The translations under genes and the position numbers were made by a program. Shown here piece after piece: positions 9,488 through 20,710 of a stretch of 64,000 nucleotides of DNA. Below the pieces are notes generated by a model. That model ran no database searches. It had not been told where the DNA came from and saw nothing but the letters and a program-made list of their open reading frames with translations. This stretch comes from Sporothrix humicola (taxonomy: Eukaryota > Ascomycota > Sordariomycetes > Ophiostomatales > Ophiostomataceae): NCBI GenBank assembly GCA_021396245.1, contig WNYE01000092.1:100334-164333 (forward strand). Reading direction: 5' to 3'. Position 1 is the stretch's first letter; each line of letters starts with the position of its first letter.

Positions 9488-10747
9488 CTACGCACCCTTC
9501 CACACAACATTGCGCAGCCACACCCCGATCCGCTCCACATACGCCTTGGTCTTCATCTCCGCGTCCATCATCGACTCCTCGCCGCCCATGACCTGCCGGA
9601 TGTTGAAATTGTCGAAGCCGTGGATTGCGTCCGGCACCAGCAGCCAGTTGACGCTGCCGCCGTCCCACCGCTCCGCCCAGCCATACCGCTCGTCCTCGCC
9701 CTCCGCCTCGAGGGCGCCCTTGCGTTTGCTGCTCGCGCGCTTGCCGACGCACTTAAGACGGTCGACCTTGCTGTCCGGGTCGGGGACTTCGCGGTCGCCG
9801 CCCTCTGGTTTACCCTGCAAACGGCGGGCCTCGTTGCCCAGCCGGCAGGCCAGCCGCCAGCTCTCGTGGGCGAGCATGTCGAGTTCGGCGGCGACCAGAT
9901 ACACATGGGGTGGCAAATCCTCGAGTTTGGAGTAAGCCGGGCTCAACAAGGGATCCGTCAGGTCGTGTCCGTAGGGAATGTAGGACCAGTCAAAGACGGG
10001 CGCGAGCGATGCCAGCGAGTCGATGCGGCTTCCCTGCGGCAAAGGGAGGGCCGGCTTGTAGAACCGGTTGCGGAGCTTGGCGGCGGGGTCGCGGGACAGG
10101 TCCAAACAGCCATAGACGCTGATGGCGGCCGACGGTGCATCGGGACTCTCCCTAATGCTCGGCAGTTGGGGGAGCGCCAAGGCCAGGTTGCCACCCGCCG
10201 AGAACCCGAGGACGGCAATCTTGCTCTTCCCGACAGAGGCGCGCGCGATCGGCAGCGACTCGTCCTGGAGAACAGCGTGGTACAGCGCCTCCAAATCGTG
10301 CAGCGCCGTCGGAAACGGCACGGCCGGCGACTTGCTGTAGTTGAGGCTGATCACCAGCACTTTTTGGGAGTCGGCAAACGCCCGGTTGTACTCGTCGTCG
10401 TCGCGGTTGACCCCGATGCAGAAGCCGCCGCCGTGGATGGTCAGGACTGTGGGGAGTGGGGTGTGCGTCGCCTGGTCGTAGTCGGAGGGGAAGAATATCC
10501 TGATCCCCAGGTACGGCCGACAGTCGTACGCCTTGACAATGTCCGGCCCCCCCTCTGGAGGATAAAAGTACTCGCGCCAGCCGCGCACCCACAGCGGCAC
10601 CGACAGCACCGCCTGCAGCGAGTACATGTGGATGGCAAACTCGAGCTTCTTGGCAAACGGCGGCGGCGCGCACTGCAGCTTCTTTGGTCGTGAGGTCGAC
10701 GCGGTGGCGAGCCGCTCGCCGGGCTCGGCGCGGGAGACGATGGCCAT
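9488..10747 (-). CDS. Alpha/beta hydrolase, HSL-type (alpha/beta hydrolase fold-3)
   Basis: Single exon, 419 residues, ATG at 10747. The oxyanion-hole motif HGGG lies at 105-108 after the strand VLTI, the nucleophile elbow GFSAGGN places Ser at 183, and the C-terminal AELDMLAHE and DAIHGFDNF supply the expected Asp and His. This is the hormone-sensitive-lipase-like subgroup of carboxylesterases, which hydrolyse esters of short to medium acids; the substrate cannot be told from sequence. There is no signal peptide, so a cytosolic enzyme is likely, although a hydrophobic stretch at about 41-55 may be a membrane-associating helix. A Lys/Glu-rich low-complexity insertion (GKRASSKRKGALEAEGEDER) sits in the last third. 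Convergent with the TFIP11-like gene; its upstream side faces a 5.8 kb gene-poor region. Confidence 0.9.
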   Translation of the reverse strand: MAIVSRAEPGERLATASTSRPKKLQCAPPPFAKKLEFAIHMYSLQAVLSVPLWVRGWREYFYPPEGGPDIVKAYDCRPYLGIRIFFPSDYDQATHTPLPTVLTIHGGGFCIGVNRDDDEYNRAFADSQKVLVISLNYSKSPAVPFPTALHDLEALYHAVLQDESLPIARASVGKSKIAVLGFSAGGNLALALPQLPSIRESPDAPSAAISVYGCLDLSRDPAAKLRNRFYKPALPLPQGSRIDSLASLAPVFDWSYIPYGHDLTDPLLSPAYSKLEDLPPHVYLVAAELDMLAHESWRLACRLGNEARRLQGKPEGGDREVPDPDSKVDRLKCVGKRASSKRKGALEAEGEDERYGWAERWDGGSVNWLLVPDAIHGFDNFNIRQVMGGEESMMDAEMKTKAYVERIGVWLRNVVWKGA

Positions 10748-13700
10748 TGTTTGTGCGTGTGAGAGGCGATGCGAATGTGGGAAAATGTGAGGATGTCGTG
10801 TCCGGCAAGTGAGCCGGTCGATGTATGTTGAGACTCAATCAGAGGTGATCTGTCGGTATCGTTCTGCTTGTCTGGTCACTCTTGTAGATGTGTCAGTTGA
10901 GGTGGCAAGCTGTGAAATGGAAACACCTTGAAGAGGATGGAGGTGTGTCTGGGCAGTGGCTTGCTTTTACATTTGTTTCAAGGCAGCTTCGGGGAGATAT
11001 GAGTTCTGGAAGATGAGATAGATAAACGGGGTCGAGGAGGGACTGTTCAAACGGGACCGGAATGGCAAAAGACTCCGAGGGCCGGCTACCAAGAAACTAT
11101 GAAAACGAATGTAGATGAAATATGAAATCAAGAATCAGATAAACCAAGGCGTTATGGATGGTTGTATGGTGAGATGTAACGGAAAACAAATGATGGCAGC
11201 AACGTTGAATGATAAAAGAGAAACAAAGAGACATCAAGACAACATGAAAAGGCAGAACACTTGTCTGCAATTTACGTCTTGCCGCTTCGCACCCGTGGGT
11301 AGAGTAAAATAGCCCCGATGCCGACTCCCGTCTGTTCCGCCAGATTTTGTTGAGGAGGAAGAGACCTCTAGGAAAACAAAGATATTTCCAGGCTTACCAA
11401 TGTTAGTAATACAGAGTCCGTGTAGTTGTGGTTAAATGGGAGAGCGCAAAGTATACAGAGGACTGTGTTGATGGGCGTAGTCCTCAGTATGAAGAAGGTT
11501 GCGCTGGTGTTGGTGTGTTGTCGTCAGAAACTGTTGGGCCGTGATGATATGGATGGCAAAAGGACAGATTCGGAAGAGAGCAACGATCATCCCACTCTAT
11601 CGATAAGAAGACGGCCTGGAAGGGAAATGAATAGAACTTCTCGAAGGTCTCGGCACTGCGCAAGGCAGTTGACAACGGGATAAACGCAGGTAGAAGGGGA
11701 TACGCTGTAAGAAGCTGGAAGAATAATGGAAGTATCTGCGGTACGAGAGACGGGACGGTAGGCAGTCCAAAAAAAGAACCACCCAAATCCACAATGAGCC
11801 GCCTTCCAGAGCGGTATGAGAAATATCACAGTGTAGGAAAATTACGAGTCGAAAAGGCAAAAGCGAGGGAAAGGGAAAATATCAAAAAGGGCCGTACATA
11901 TTTACCCGAAGTGCCTGGATCTCTCTGGCCATCATGGGTGGGGGATCAACGAGGCTCCCCGTTAAGAGTCAATACAAGAACAATTGTCTAATGCTTTTCC
12001 AGTGAAAGTTTAGTAGATGGATCTTTTACATTGTAAACTTTTGACATGTGTGCGTATTGTTATCAATATCATCTCATTCCCCTCCTTCCTGTATTGATAG
12101 GAAGGATGTCGTGGTGAAAGAACCAATTGAATCTCAAGAGACAAAGTTTAAACGCACTACATCCCTGTCTTCTAACACGCCTTTGTCATGGCATAATTGT
12201 GAGTGATGGCGCACATCGTTTCATTCGATCTTACGTCGTCCTATTTCTGGAAGCTCAGATATCTGAAACGCTTTGGTAAAGTCCCCCGCTTTCAGGTCAT
12301 TTTCAGCCTCTATTCTGCCGCCAACAAGATATCATGTTTCTTGATTGTAACTGCATACTCATAAAGGGTGCAACATTGTAAGCTGTCTACTCCGTACAGT
12401 TGCGGAGAATTTTAAAGGCCATCCACAAAAGGAAACAAAAACTCGAAACAAACGTAAAATACGTCGTATACAATAGAGAATTCTCCGCACGACGGCAACT
12501 TGCATCGGCTTCCACTCCGGTATACCAACGGGTATGGGAGTAATGTTCTCGCCGATACATCTGCAGACATACGTCTTCATATGAATGAAAAAGTCTGGCA
12601 AGTCTGGCGGTTTAGACACACCATTTGGGTGAGAGATTGTGCATCTACTCGGATATCTCGGCACGATCTTAACCTACTTTCAACTGCACCTGCAGATTCA
12701 CCCGAGCCTTGACCTTTTGTTCATTGCTCCCGGTGTCGGCAAAACAAAATGAATTCAATCAAAAGTCTTGAAAGATCGAAACGTAGCGACAACATATGCA
12801 GAAGAACACGGATATACGCTTCATCCAGATCAAACTTCCCCTCGGAGAGAAAAACGTAAAGAATTGCCCGAGAAGAGGCGAGAGGCGAGCCGAAGGGCAA
12901 GGCTTATGATGCTCATATTCATTTATTTGAGAAAGATCAAGATGCGGGGTGATCTTGGTCTACCACAGGAATAATTGACTTTCATCACTGATAAATCTTC
13001 CTACAGAATGAAGGAGGGCATCAAGAATACCGAACCCTTGCCGAGAAAGAAAACACCCAATGGAGACATAATTTATTCCCACTACGGATGTTTTCAGTTC
13101 ATCAGGGGATCAAATCGAACGAGATCGTGGCTTGCATCGGGTCCATGGCCCCTTCGTCGACAAAGCCGCCAGAGAACTACCGGCGCAACTTTATTGCAAA
13201 TTATGAGCGCATTTGGGTATAAGAGGAGATGGGTAGGGGGATAGACTTTTTATATGATTTTCCGAGAACATGCCTCCGCTGCTGATAATGCCTGCTTTCG
13301 ATCTTTTGAATTCGTCACTAACCAGACAGACAGATAGACAGACCACCCTGCCCTACAGAAGAAAACAACAGAAACAGGTGGAAAAAGAAAAACAAAACAA
13401 AAAGAAGCCAAAACAAAAGAAACCAAAACAGAAGCAGGTAAACGAAACAGCAAACAAGGCACCACGGAAAGCATGGCTGGTTGCGGCAGAAAAAGAAAAA
13501 CAAAACAACGAAAAAGGAAAACGACAGATACAAGGAGGCAAAAACAAGCAAAAATGCAAATAGGGGTAAGGGGAGGCAGTGGAAAAGAAATAATACAACC
13601 GTCGAGTGCGCACCCGAGGCATTCACCAAGAATAATATATACAAGTATGGTCTAGTCGTAAAGTCAAGTCCACCGCAAAGAAATGCGTGGTCGAAGAGGC

Positions 13701-14908
13701 ATGTGGCTTTTGAGGCCAAGTGGGCCGGACTAGTGTCAGTGTCTCAGTTGTGCCTTGATAATGAAAAGTAGAGATGGAAGCGAGAGAGAGAGAGACTCGT
13801 GGCTTGCATTCCACGAGCCAAGGGAGGCTGGTTAAATAGGTTGATAGTGGGAGCCGGATGGTTTCCTCACACACAAGTCCAACTTATGTGAGAGCATTTT
13901 GTGTGGTGATTGCACGATCCTCTGCTATAAAGACGTGCTTTCAACGCAATGATATCCAACAAGATGAAGTTCTCCCTTTTTGTCGATGTTTGAGGAGGCC
14001 AAGCAGTAATTTCTCATGAAGCTCAAAGTACCGTTGGTGGCGTTCAGAAACCTCCAGTTAATCAAAGTGTTGAGGAGTTATCATGAGGAGAGAAATGCCG
14101 CGAGTAAAGAGTAAACAAAGCCCCCAGAAACCAGAAATCAGACATCTAGACTTTGATGAAAGAGCGATGATCACGATCACCCCATCCACCGTCTGTTTGC
14201 CGGTCCAGACCGTTTGCGTACGCTGCGGGCCGTCAGAGCAGTGAAGCTTTAACCTACTGTTGGGGATCTTCATGTGAAGCCCCAAAAAGGAAGCAATTTG
14301 TCCATGAGCAACGTGCTTCACCGGTAAGTACTCGAGTGCAAGGCTTGCTGATCGCGCCCATCACATAGCACTGTGAATGCATCTCGCATCTCCGTGTGTG
14401 ATGGCAATGCAAAAGCATAACGTCCAAGGTATACTCCATCAAAGCTTGGGACCTTCCAACACTCACAGCAGGGCCAAAAGGAAATGATTGTCTCTGATCG
14501 ACAGGTATGTGGCGGGCGTTCCAGGCGGGTGGGATGAAGATGAAGGAAAGAAGAAAACATGCCAAAGTAAAGAAAGGTACTTTTTTTTTGTAAAGCATTG
14601 CATTTTACGCACTCGGGATGCTGTCCGCTGGTGCCGGTGGGCGTCCCTTGCAGTTGCATTTGGAGGGAGCTGAAAGGGGCAGCAATCTGCTGGCATTCCA
14701 GCGTGAGGAAAGGGATGAAAGCTCTTGGGGTGGGTTCAGTTCTGTATGGTGGGAGACAATTTTTACTATGCTGTGTGAGTTAAATGTGAAAGCCGTTGTG
14801 TCGAAGAAAATGAACGTTAATTAAAAAGAAATCACAAAAGAAACGACGGGAAAGGTAAGGTCGTGAAAAAAGGAAAGAAGTGAAAAGAAAACAAAAAAGA
14901 AACGAAAG

Positions 14909-14972
14909 CGGCGCTGTAAAACAGCGATCCAGCCCCCCGATCTCCCACTAAATCTCATCGGCTACAGCGCCG
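14909..14972. repeat. 10-bp inverted repeat with internal hairpin
   Basis: CGGCGCTGTA at 14909-14918 is perfectly complementary to TACAGCGCCG at 14963-14972, 44 bases apart. The left arm overlaps a smaller hairpin, CGCTGT-AAA-ACAGCG at 14912-14926. It lies in a GC-rich island within AT-richer DNA, more like a regulatory site than a terminator. Confidence 0.8.
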
Positions 14973-14977
14973 TTCCC

Positions 14978-14997
14978 GCCAATATTTGCCAATATTT
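14978..14997. repeat. Tandem 10-bp direct repeat gccaatattt x2
   Basis: Two exact adjacent copies of gccaatattt lie just to the right of the inverted repeat. Each contains CCAAT, the core of the fungal HAP/CBC site, so a doubled CCAAT element in a promoter is one reading. Confidence 0.8.
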
Positions 14998-16389
14998 TAG
15001 CGGAAGGCGCCTCTAAAAGATAGAAGTAGAGCCAAATACGCTAGCGGACCGAGACACGGCCCATTCCTTTCCTCGTGGGCGGCGATCGATGCCGTTTCTG
15101 TGTTTCTTATTTTTTGGTTTCTTTTCTCTGAATATCCCCTATTCTACACTTTCTTTTGCACTTTCTTATTCCGCTACTTCTCTCGCTAAAGAGTGCCCGC
15201 CGACATGGAATGCGTGTAAAACACGCCGGGGAAGCTGAGATCATGGCCCATCTTGGAGCATTCAGAACCAGAGAACCCCCACTCTCACTGTAACTCACTG
15301 TAATTTCATCAACTTTCTCTCTCTTCGTTGTCGTCATCACATTCACAACTCGCCCGTTGAATATGCATCGTGGAGATGAAGGATCAGAGGAAGCAATGTG
15401 TATTTCAGAGTGCATATGATCCTCATAAAATACAATTGGATGTAAGGCTCTCGGATTGTACATGTAAAATGTCTAATACTATGTAAATAAATCACCATAT
15501 TCTCCGATAACAGTCAAGATTTACTATTATATCCATAAGAGACCATGCTGCATAGTTTACTATCCTACCCATCTCACAACTACATCCAGTTCCAACGGAT
15601 GCATCCGGCCAACTTGAAGGCCATGGCCTACCATGTGTCCTGAGCCTGGCTTTGGGGTGTCTGTCTGTTAGTAGTTTTAAAACAGTGCTCTGGCTTAGAC
15701 AAGGCAGAAGCACGTCCAGACGTGCCCCTGCATATTTACGTCCTTTCGTTCTCTCGTTGCCCCTGAATTTGTTCGCCCTACTTCCAGTGGTCGCCGTCAA
15801 CATTCTTTAACGTCTGCCCGTGGGCGGCCTTTTTATTCCCCAGAAATGCAGTGCTAGCTTTTGTGGGTTTAGCGCCAAAACCACTTACACGGAAGTGGAG
15901 CCGGACTTGCCCTGGCGTTGGCGTTCATTCCTCGACGACGACGAGACCAGGCCAAAGTCCAGACCATATCCAAAACATCATGGCATTTCGGATAGGCTGC
16001 ACAGTCTTTGGTGTGTATAATCTGGCGATAAGACTGTCTGCCTGTCAATGTCACCATAGTCCTAATTTTGTGCCATTCAGCGCCGGCTCGTTTGGCTCGT
16101 TCGCCTGCATCGCGCATTCCTGTCGTCGGACTTGTCCTTGCAGGCTTGTCTTTTTGCGTACCTACATGTTTATGTCCAGAGTACCTTTGTATCTCCACCG
16201 TTGAGAATTTTGAACGGCCTTTCAGGAACGGATTCGTGCAAGTGGGAAAGCACTGCGACGGTATCCTTTGCTGGTACTCATTCTTTCTCGTTCTTCACCA
16301 ATCTTATCTGACATTCGTGTGGCTACAGTCTTCATCACAAAAGTACCCTTTCCTTTGAGGCGTTTTCTACCATTCTATCATCGGTGTCG

Positions 16390-16399
16390 TGTATATATG
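16390..16399 (+). promoter_or_regulatory. TATA box of Ser/Ala-rich protein gene
   Basis: tgtatatatg lies about 185 bases before the start codon at 16581 and is followed by a strongly pyrimidine-rich leader, the arrangement typical of highly expressed fungal genes. Confidence 0.45.
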
Positions 16400-16580
16400 T
16401 CTTGACACGAGTCTCTCCTTTCCCCTTTCCCATCTTTCTTTTTTTATTTTCTTCTTCAGCTTTCTTTTTCAGTCGCCAACAACGACCAGCACTCTTTACT
16501 TCTTGTCACTCGTTAATAACCTTTGTCTTTAATTTATTACCAACCACAGTCACTCATTTTATTATCTCCTGCTCTTCAAA

Positions 16581-18530
16581 ATGAAGCCCATCGCCTTTTT
16601 GACGTTGGCGCTGCTGTACGCCAGCGGCGCCTCGGCTGCCCTCTGCAAGCCCTCGCCGCCGCGCTCGTCGTCGTCGGCGTCGGACACCGCGTCTGCTAGT
16701 GCTTCCGGCTCGTCCTCTGTCTCCGCCTCCAACTCTGCCTCTGCTTCCAACTCTGTGTCTGCTTCGCTCTCGTCCAAGATCTCGTCGTCGTTTGGCTCGT
16801 CCTCTGTCTTTAGCCCGTCGTCGTCTGTCGTCAGCATCTCCTCGTCGTCGGTCTCGGTCGGCAGCTCTGCCTCGGTGTCGTCTGCATCGTCTGCATCGTC
16901 TGTCTCCTCAGCCAGCTCCGCCTCTGTCAGCTCTGTGAGCTCCGGCAGCTCTGCATCCTCGGCCAGCAGCGCCAGCAGTGCCAGCAGTGCCTCTTCGGCT
17001 TCTGCTTCGTCTGGCTCGAGCGCCTCGTCGGCCAGCTCTGCTAGCTCGGCATCGGCATCGGCATCGGCATCGGCATCGGCCAGCGCCAGCTCCGGCTCGT
17101 CTTCGGCCTCCAGCGCCTCCAGTGCTTCGTCGGCCTCTTCCGCGTCGAGTGCCTCCGCCTCGTCGGGCTCGTCCTCTGCCTCTTCTGCAAGCAGTGCCAG
17201 CAGTGCCAGCAGCGCATCCTCTGCTTCCAGTGCCTCGAGTGCCTCCTCGGCTTCCAGCGCCTCTAGCGCATCTGCCTCCTCTGGTTCCTCGTCCGTCGCT
17301 TCGTCGTCTGCCAGCAGTGCAAGCTCTGCTTCGTCAGCTAGCAGCGCGTCTGCCTCCTCCGGCTCGTCGTCGGCTGCCTCCTCGTCGGCCAGCTCCGCGA
17401 GCAGCGCTAGCTCTGCCTCGAGCTCCGCTTCTTCCGCCAGCTCGGCCAGCTCGGCCAGCAGTGCTTCCTCTGCAAGCAGCGCCTCGTCCGTGAGCTCGGG
17501 CTCGTCGTCGGCATCTTCCTCTGCCAGCTCCGCCAGCTCTGCCAGCTCTGCGTCGTCTGCCTCTTCGGCTTCGGCCTCGAGCAGCTCCGCAGCCTCGTCG
17601 TCTGCAAGCAGCGCCTCGTCTGCATCCTCTGCCAGCTCCGCCTCCTCGGCATCGAGCTCCGCTGCTTCGTCGTCTGCCAGCTCCGCTTCTTCGGCTTCGT
17701 CGGCCAGCTCTGCGAGCTCCGCCAGCTCTGCCTCCTCTTCGGTCGCGTCATCGTCTGCTAGCTCTGCCTCGTCAGCTTCGTCCGCCTCATCAGCATCGTC
17801 AGCATCGTCGGCATCAAGCTCTGCTTCTTCGGCCAGCTCAGCCTCTTCGTCTGCTTCGTCGGCAAGCTCCGCCAGCTCTGCTTCATCGTCGGCTTCGAGC
17901 GCTTCTTCCTCTGCCAGCTCTGCTAGCTCGGCGTCCAGCGCATCATCCTCCTCCTCCTCTGCCTCGTCAGCTTCTTCGTCTGCGTCGAGTGCCTCCTCCT
18001 CGGCCTCATCGGCTTCGAGTGCTTCTAGCGCATCCTCCAGTGCCTCGTCTGCCTCGAGTGCTTCCAGCGCATCGAGTGCTTCGTCTTCTGCCTCTGCCTC
18101 CTCATCGGCATCGAGCGCTTCGTCTTCTGCTTCATCCTCTGCTTCGGCATCGTCGTCCGCCTCGAGCTCTGCGTCCGCCTCTTCTTCGGCATCCAGCGTC
18201 TCCTCGTCGGCCTCTTCGTCGGCCTCTGCCTCCAGCTCGGCTTCCAGCTCTGCCTCGTCAGTGTCGAGCTCGGCTTCTGCCTCTTCGTCGGCTTCGTCCG
18301 TCTCGTCGTCCGCCTCGAGCGCTTCATCGGCGTCCTCCGCCTCCAGCGTCTCCTCCTTCTCGTCTGCCTCGAGCGCCTCGTCCGTCTCGAGCGCCTCCAG
18401 CTCGTCGTAAGTGTACTCTGTTTTGTCAAGCGTGCTGCCGCTCCCTCTTGGAGACGGAGTTGTTAATCAATAACTCATCTCCGAGTCGGCCTCCAGCACC
18501 AGCTCGGCCCCTCCTGAAGTAACCAACTAA
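16581..18530 (+). CDS. Secreted Ser/Ala-rich repeat protein
   Basis: No family recognised. ATG at 16581 opens a signal peptide of about 19-20 residues (MKPIAFLTLALLYASGASA), then a short head with the only cysteine (ALCKPSPPR), then about 580 residues made almost only of Ser and Ala in SSA/SAS triplets with few Val, Gly or Phe. Synonymous serine codons (TCG, TCT, TCC, AGC) vary freely, so the composition looks kept by selection on protein rather than by recent DNA slippage. The first stop, TAA at 18408-18410, overlaps a GTAAGT donor at 18407. Splicing 18407-18496 (acceptor CTCCAG) continues in frame with STSSAPPEVTN and stops at 18530, total 619 residues; the alternative acceptor at 18541 after a CTAAC branch site gives SSAVPPP instead. 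Such proteins are commonly O-mannosylated cell-wall components, but no GPI signal is seen. The function is unknown. Confidence 0.8.
18407..18496 (+). other. Candidate intron overlapping the stop codon of the Ser/Ala gene
   Basis: GTAAGT at 18407, ATAACT near 18471 and CTCCAG ending at 18496. The next exon keeps Ser/Ala coding style in the joined frame. A second acceptor, AAAGATAG ending at 18541 after CAACTAAC, is also compatible, so the exact 3' end is unsettled. Confidence 0.55.
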
Positions 18531-19125
18531 CACAAAGATAGGTCTGCCGTTCCTCCTCCCTAAATCAAGGCCGGGTAGCGACGACTCTGGGAGCTTTCAA
18601 AAGAGGAGGCTGTACAAGTGTTCGGCCTCTCTTTTGGTCGGTCCTCTCTACGGTTAATAATGATATATGCTATGCTACACGGAAATGGGAAACGGAATAC
18701 GGAATATGGGATTACTTGTTTTCTTGTTTCTGGGATACTAGCCAAATCAATGATATTTTGATGGCGAACGCAACTTTTTACATTCTACCACACTCTTTTG
18801 TGAACTCTTTTCCTTTTACTTTTTAATACTTTTTACACACTCAGAAATCAATATACGATTTTCAACGAGCCAACATTAATGTTCCAATTTGATGTGCTGA
18901 GCTAGAGAATATTTTGGTATTCTCATTTTCTACGTGCTTTAATTGTGTTTTTATTTTATTTTATTATTCTTTGTTCTTGTTATTGAAAGACAAATTAGAC
19001 TTGTATCAGAAATATAAAACATTTAAAACCTTTTATGATTTTAGTCATTTATTTGATAGTTTATACATGTTCCAGTAAATCTCTCATGCAGTCGAGTCCA
19101 CTTCCAGATTCAAGTCCAAATCAAC
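18531..19125. other. Convergent 3' flanks, no gene
   Basis: AT-rich DNA between the ends of the Ser/Ala-rich protein gene and the transporter gene, with several T-rich tracts fit for 3' processing on both strands. Confidence 0.65.
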
Positions 19126-20710
19126 TTACGCCTCCACGACAACACTCTCTTCCCGACTAACGACCACCTTCTTCTCAACCTCCTGCTGGTTCTGCTGCCA
19201 CTGGAGGAGGAATGCACCAATAGTACCCAACCCGCCAAAGAGGATCAGGATCTGGTAGCCGTACTTGTAATGGGGCGCGTCCTGGGCGGGGAAGAGGACG
19301 AGGGGAATGAAGATTTGGAGCGCATAGGTAAAGATGTTGCCCGTGGCCACGAGGAGCTGTCTGAGATTCGAGTCATGGCCGTTGAGCTCGTTGCCCCAGC
19401 CGATGACGATGGGCTGGGCGGCGGAGCCGATGTAGGCCAAATAGTTGGCAAGCAGGATGGTCCAGTTGGGGACGTGCCAGATGGACAATAACAAATTGGA
19501 GAGGAAGACGATGAAGCTGACGACCAGCAAAGCGTACAGTCGGTGGCCCGTTCGGTCGACAATGATGCCAAAAAAGAAGGCGGCGACGATACTCAGGGCA
19601 TTGCCGGCTGTCGGCAGCACATTGACCTTGACGACCGAGTAGCCGGCGTGCTGGAGCCACAAGTTAAAATAACTGGTGCCTTGGCCAGCCATGGCGACAA
19701 ACGTGTAGGCCAGCAGAAACACCCACAAACGCCAGTCGGTGTAGACGCGGCGGATGGACTGCCAGGTGAGCCGCCGGGGCGCGCCTCGCCCAATCTTTTC
19801 GATCCGTTGGATACCGTACTCTTTGTCGTCCTTTTTCCAGTAAAAGGCGCGCGTCGTGTGTGGCAGGTCCGGGATCGCAAAAAAGCCCCAGATGGCAATC
19901 GGGATCGAGATGATGCCGTCCATGATGAAAAGCCAGCGCCAACCCGCGAGACCGTGCACGCCGTTCATGCTCGTGTAGAGGCCGGCCTGGATATACCCGC
20001 TGAACATGCTCGCAATGGCGCTCGACTGCTCGAAAATGGCCATTCGTTTGGTCAACTCTTTGGGACCGTACCAGCCGCCGAGCAAAGCAGCATAGCCGGG
20101 GAAGGAGCAGGCCTCGAACAGACCAACAAAGAAGCGCAGCACATACAGCTGCTTGACGTCCTTGACGCCCGCCATGGCCATCACCAGAACGGACCATGCG
20201 ATTTCGCACGCCGGGATCCAGGTTGACGGCCGGATGTACTCGAGCTGGATCATTTGGGAGGGGATTGTGCCGACAATAATGCCCAGACTGAAGTACGTCA
20301 CGATCCAGTTGCGCTCGTTGCCGTACAGCGCCAAGTCCTCCTTCATGCCGCTGACATAGGCATTGCTGTAATTTTGCTGGTCCAGATACTTGATAAAGTA
20401 GCCGAAGCAGATGTAGGAGCTGCGCTGTTAGAAAGACGCTTTCTAATGGGTCGAGAGTGTGTACTTACAACAGAAACAGGTCCAGCTTCTGGACGTAGCG
20501 GCGGTTGCGGGCGTCGCCCTCGACAGAGTCCCAGACGAGGCCGACCAAGAACCGCCACCAGGAGGACTTGGGAGGAGGTGGGGGCGATTCAGAATTTGGG
20601 CTCTCAATCAACGCGCCGTCCGAGTCGACTTCGGTGACAGCATGGTTAACGGCTGATGATTTTGATGGCGAACTGTCGTCGACGACAGAGTTGCTCGATG
20701 AGGTGGCCAT
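19126..20710 (-). CDS. MFS anion transporter, allantoate permease (Dal5/Soa1) family
   Basis: Two exons: 20710-20469 and 20419-19126, joined in phase 2 across a 49-nt intron (GTAAGT to GCGCAG), giving 511 residues. The protein has a disordered, Ser/Pro-rich cytosolic N terminus (about 1-65), then about twelve membrane spans typical of the anion:cation symporter group, beginning FLLSYICFGYFIKYLDQQNYSNA and including the loop GWYGPKELTKRMA and the motif PIVIGWGNELNGHDSN. Members carry allantoate, pantothenate, biotin, nicotinate or, for yeast Soa1, sulfonates and inorganic sulfur anions. The substrate is not readable from sequence, but the gene is divergent from a TauD-type dioxygenase 1.3 kb away, which makes sulfonate or a related sulfur compound the best guess (inference). 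Confidence 0.9.

Larger units (their letters stand above)
10748..16580. other. 5.8 kb gene-poor region
   Basis: Neither strand shows a frame with convincing coding character or a recognisable domain. The plus strand is purine-rich over long stretches (for example 13370-13560 and 14820-14910), meaning a pyrimidine-rich minus strand like the leaders of fungal genes. The most structured part is 14909-14997, listed separately. The right 600 bases are the promoter and leader of the Ser/Ala-rich protein gene. A long non-coding RNA or a long leader of the hydrolase gene on the minus strand cannot be excluded. Confidence 0.55.

Noticed and set aside
13318..13771. Overlapping Lys/Gln-rich plus-strand and Phe-rich minus-strand frames
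   Set aside because: Both come from an A-rich low-complexity tract; neither has coding character.
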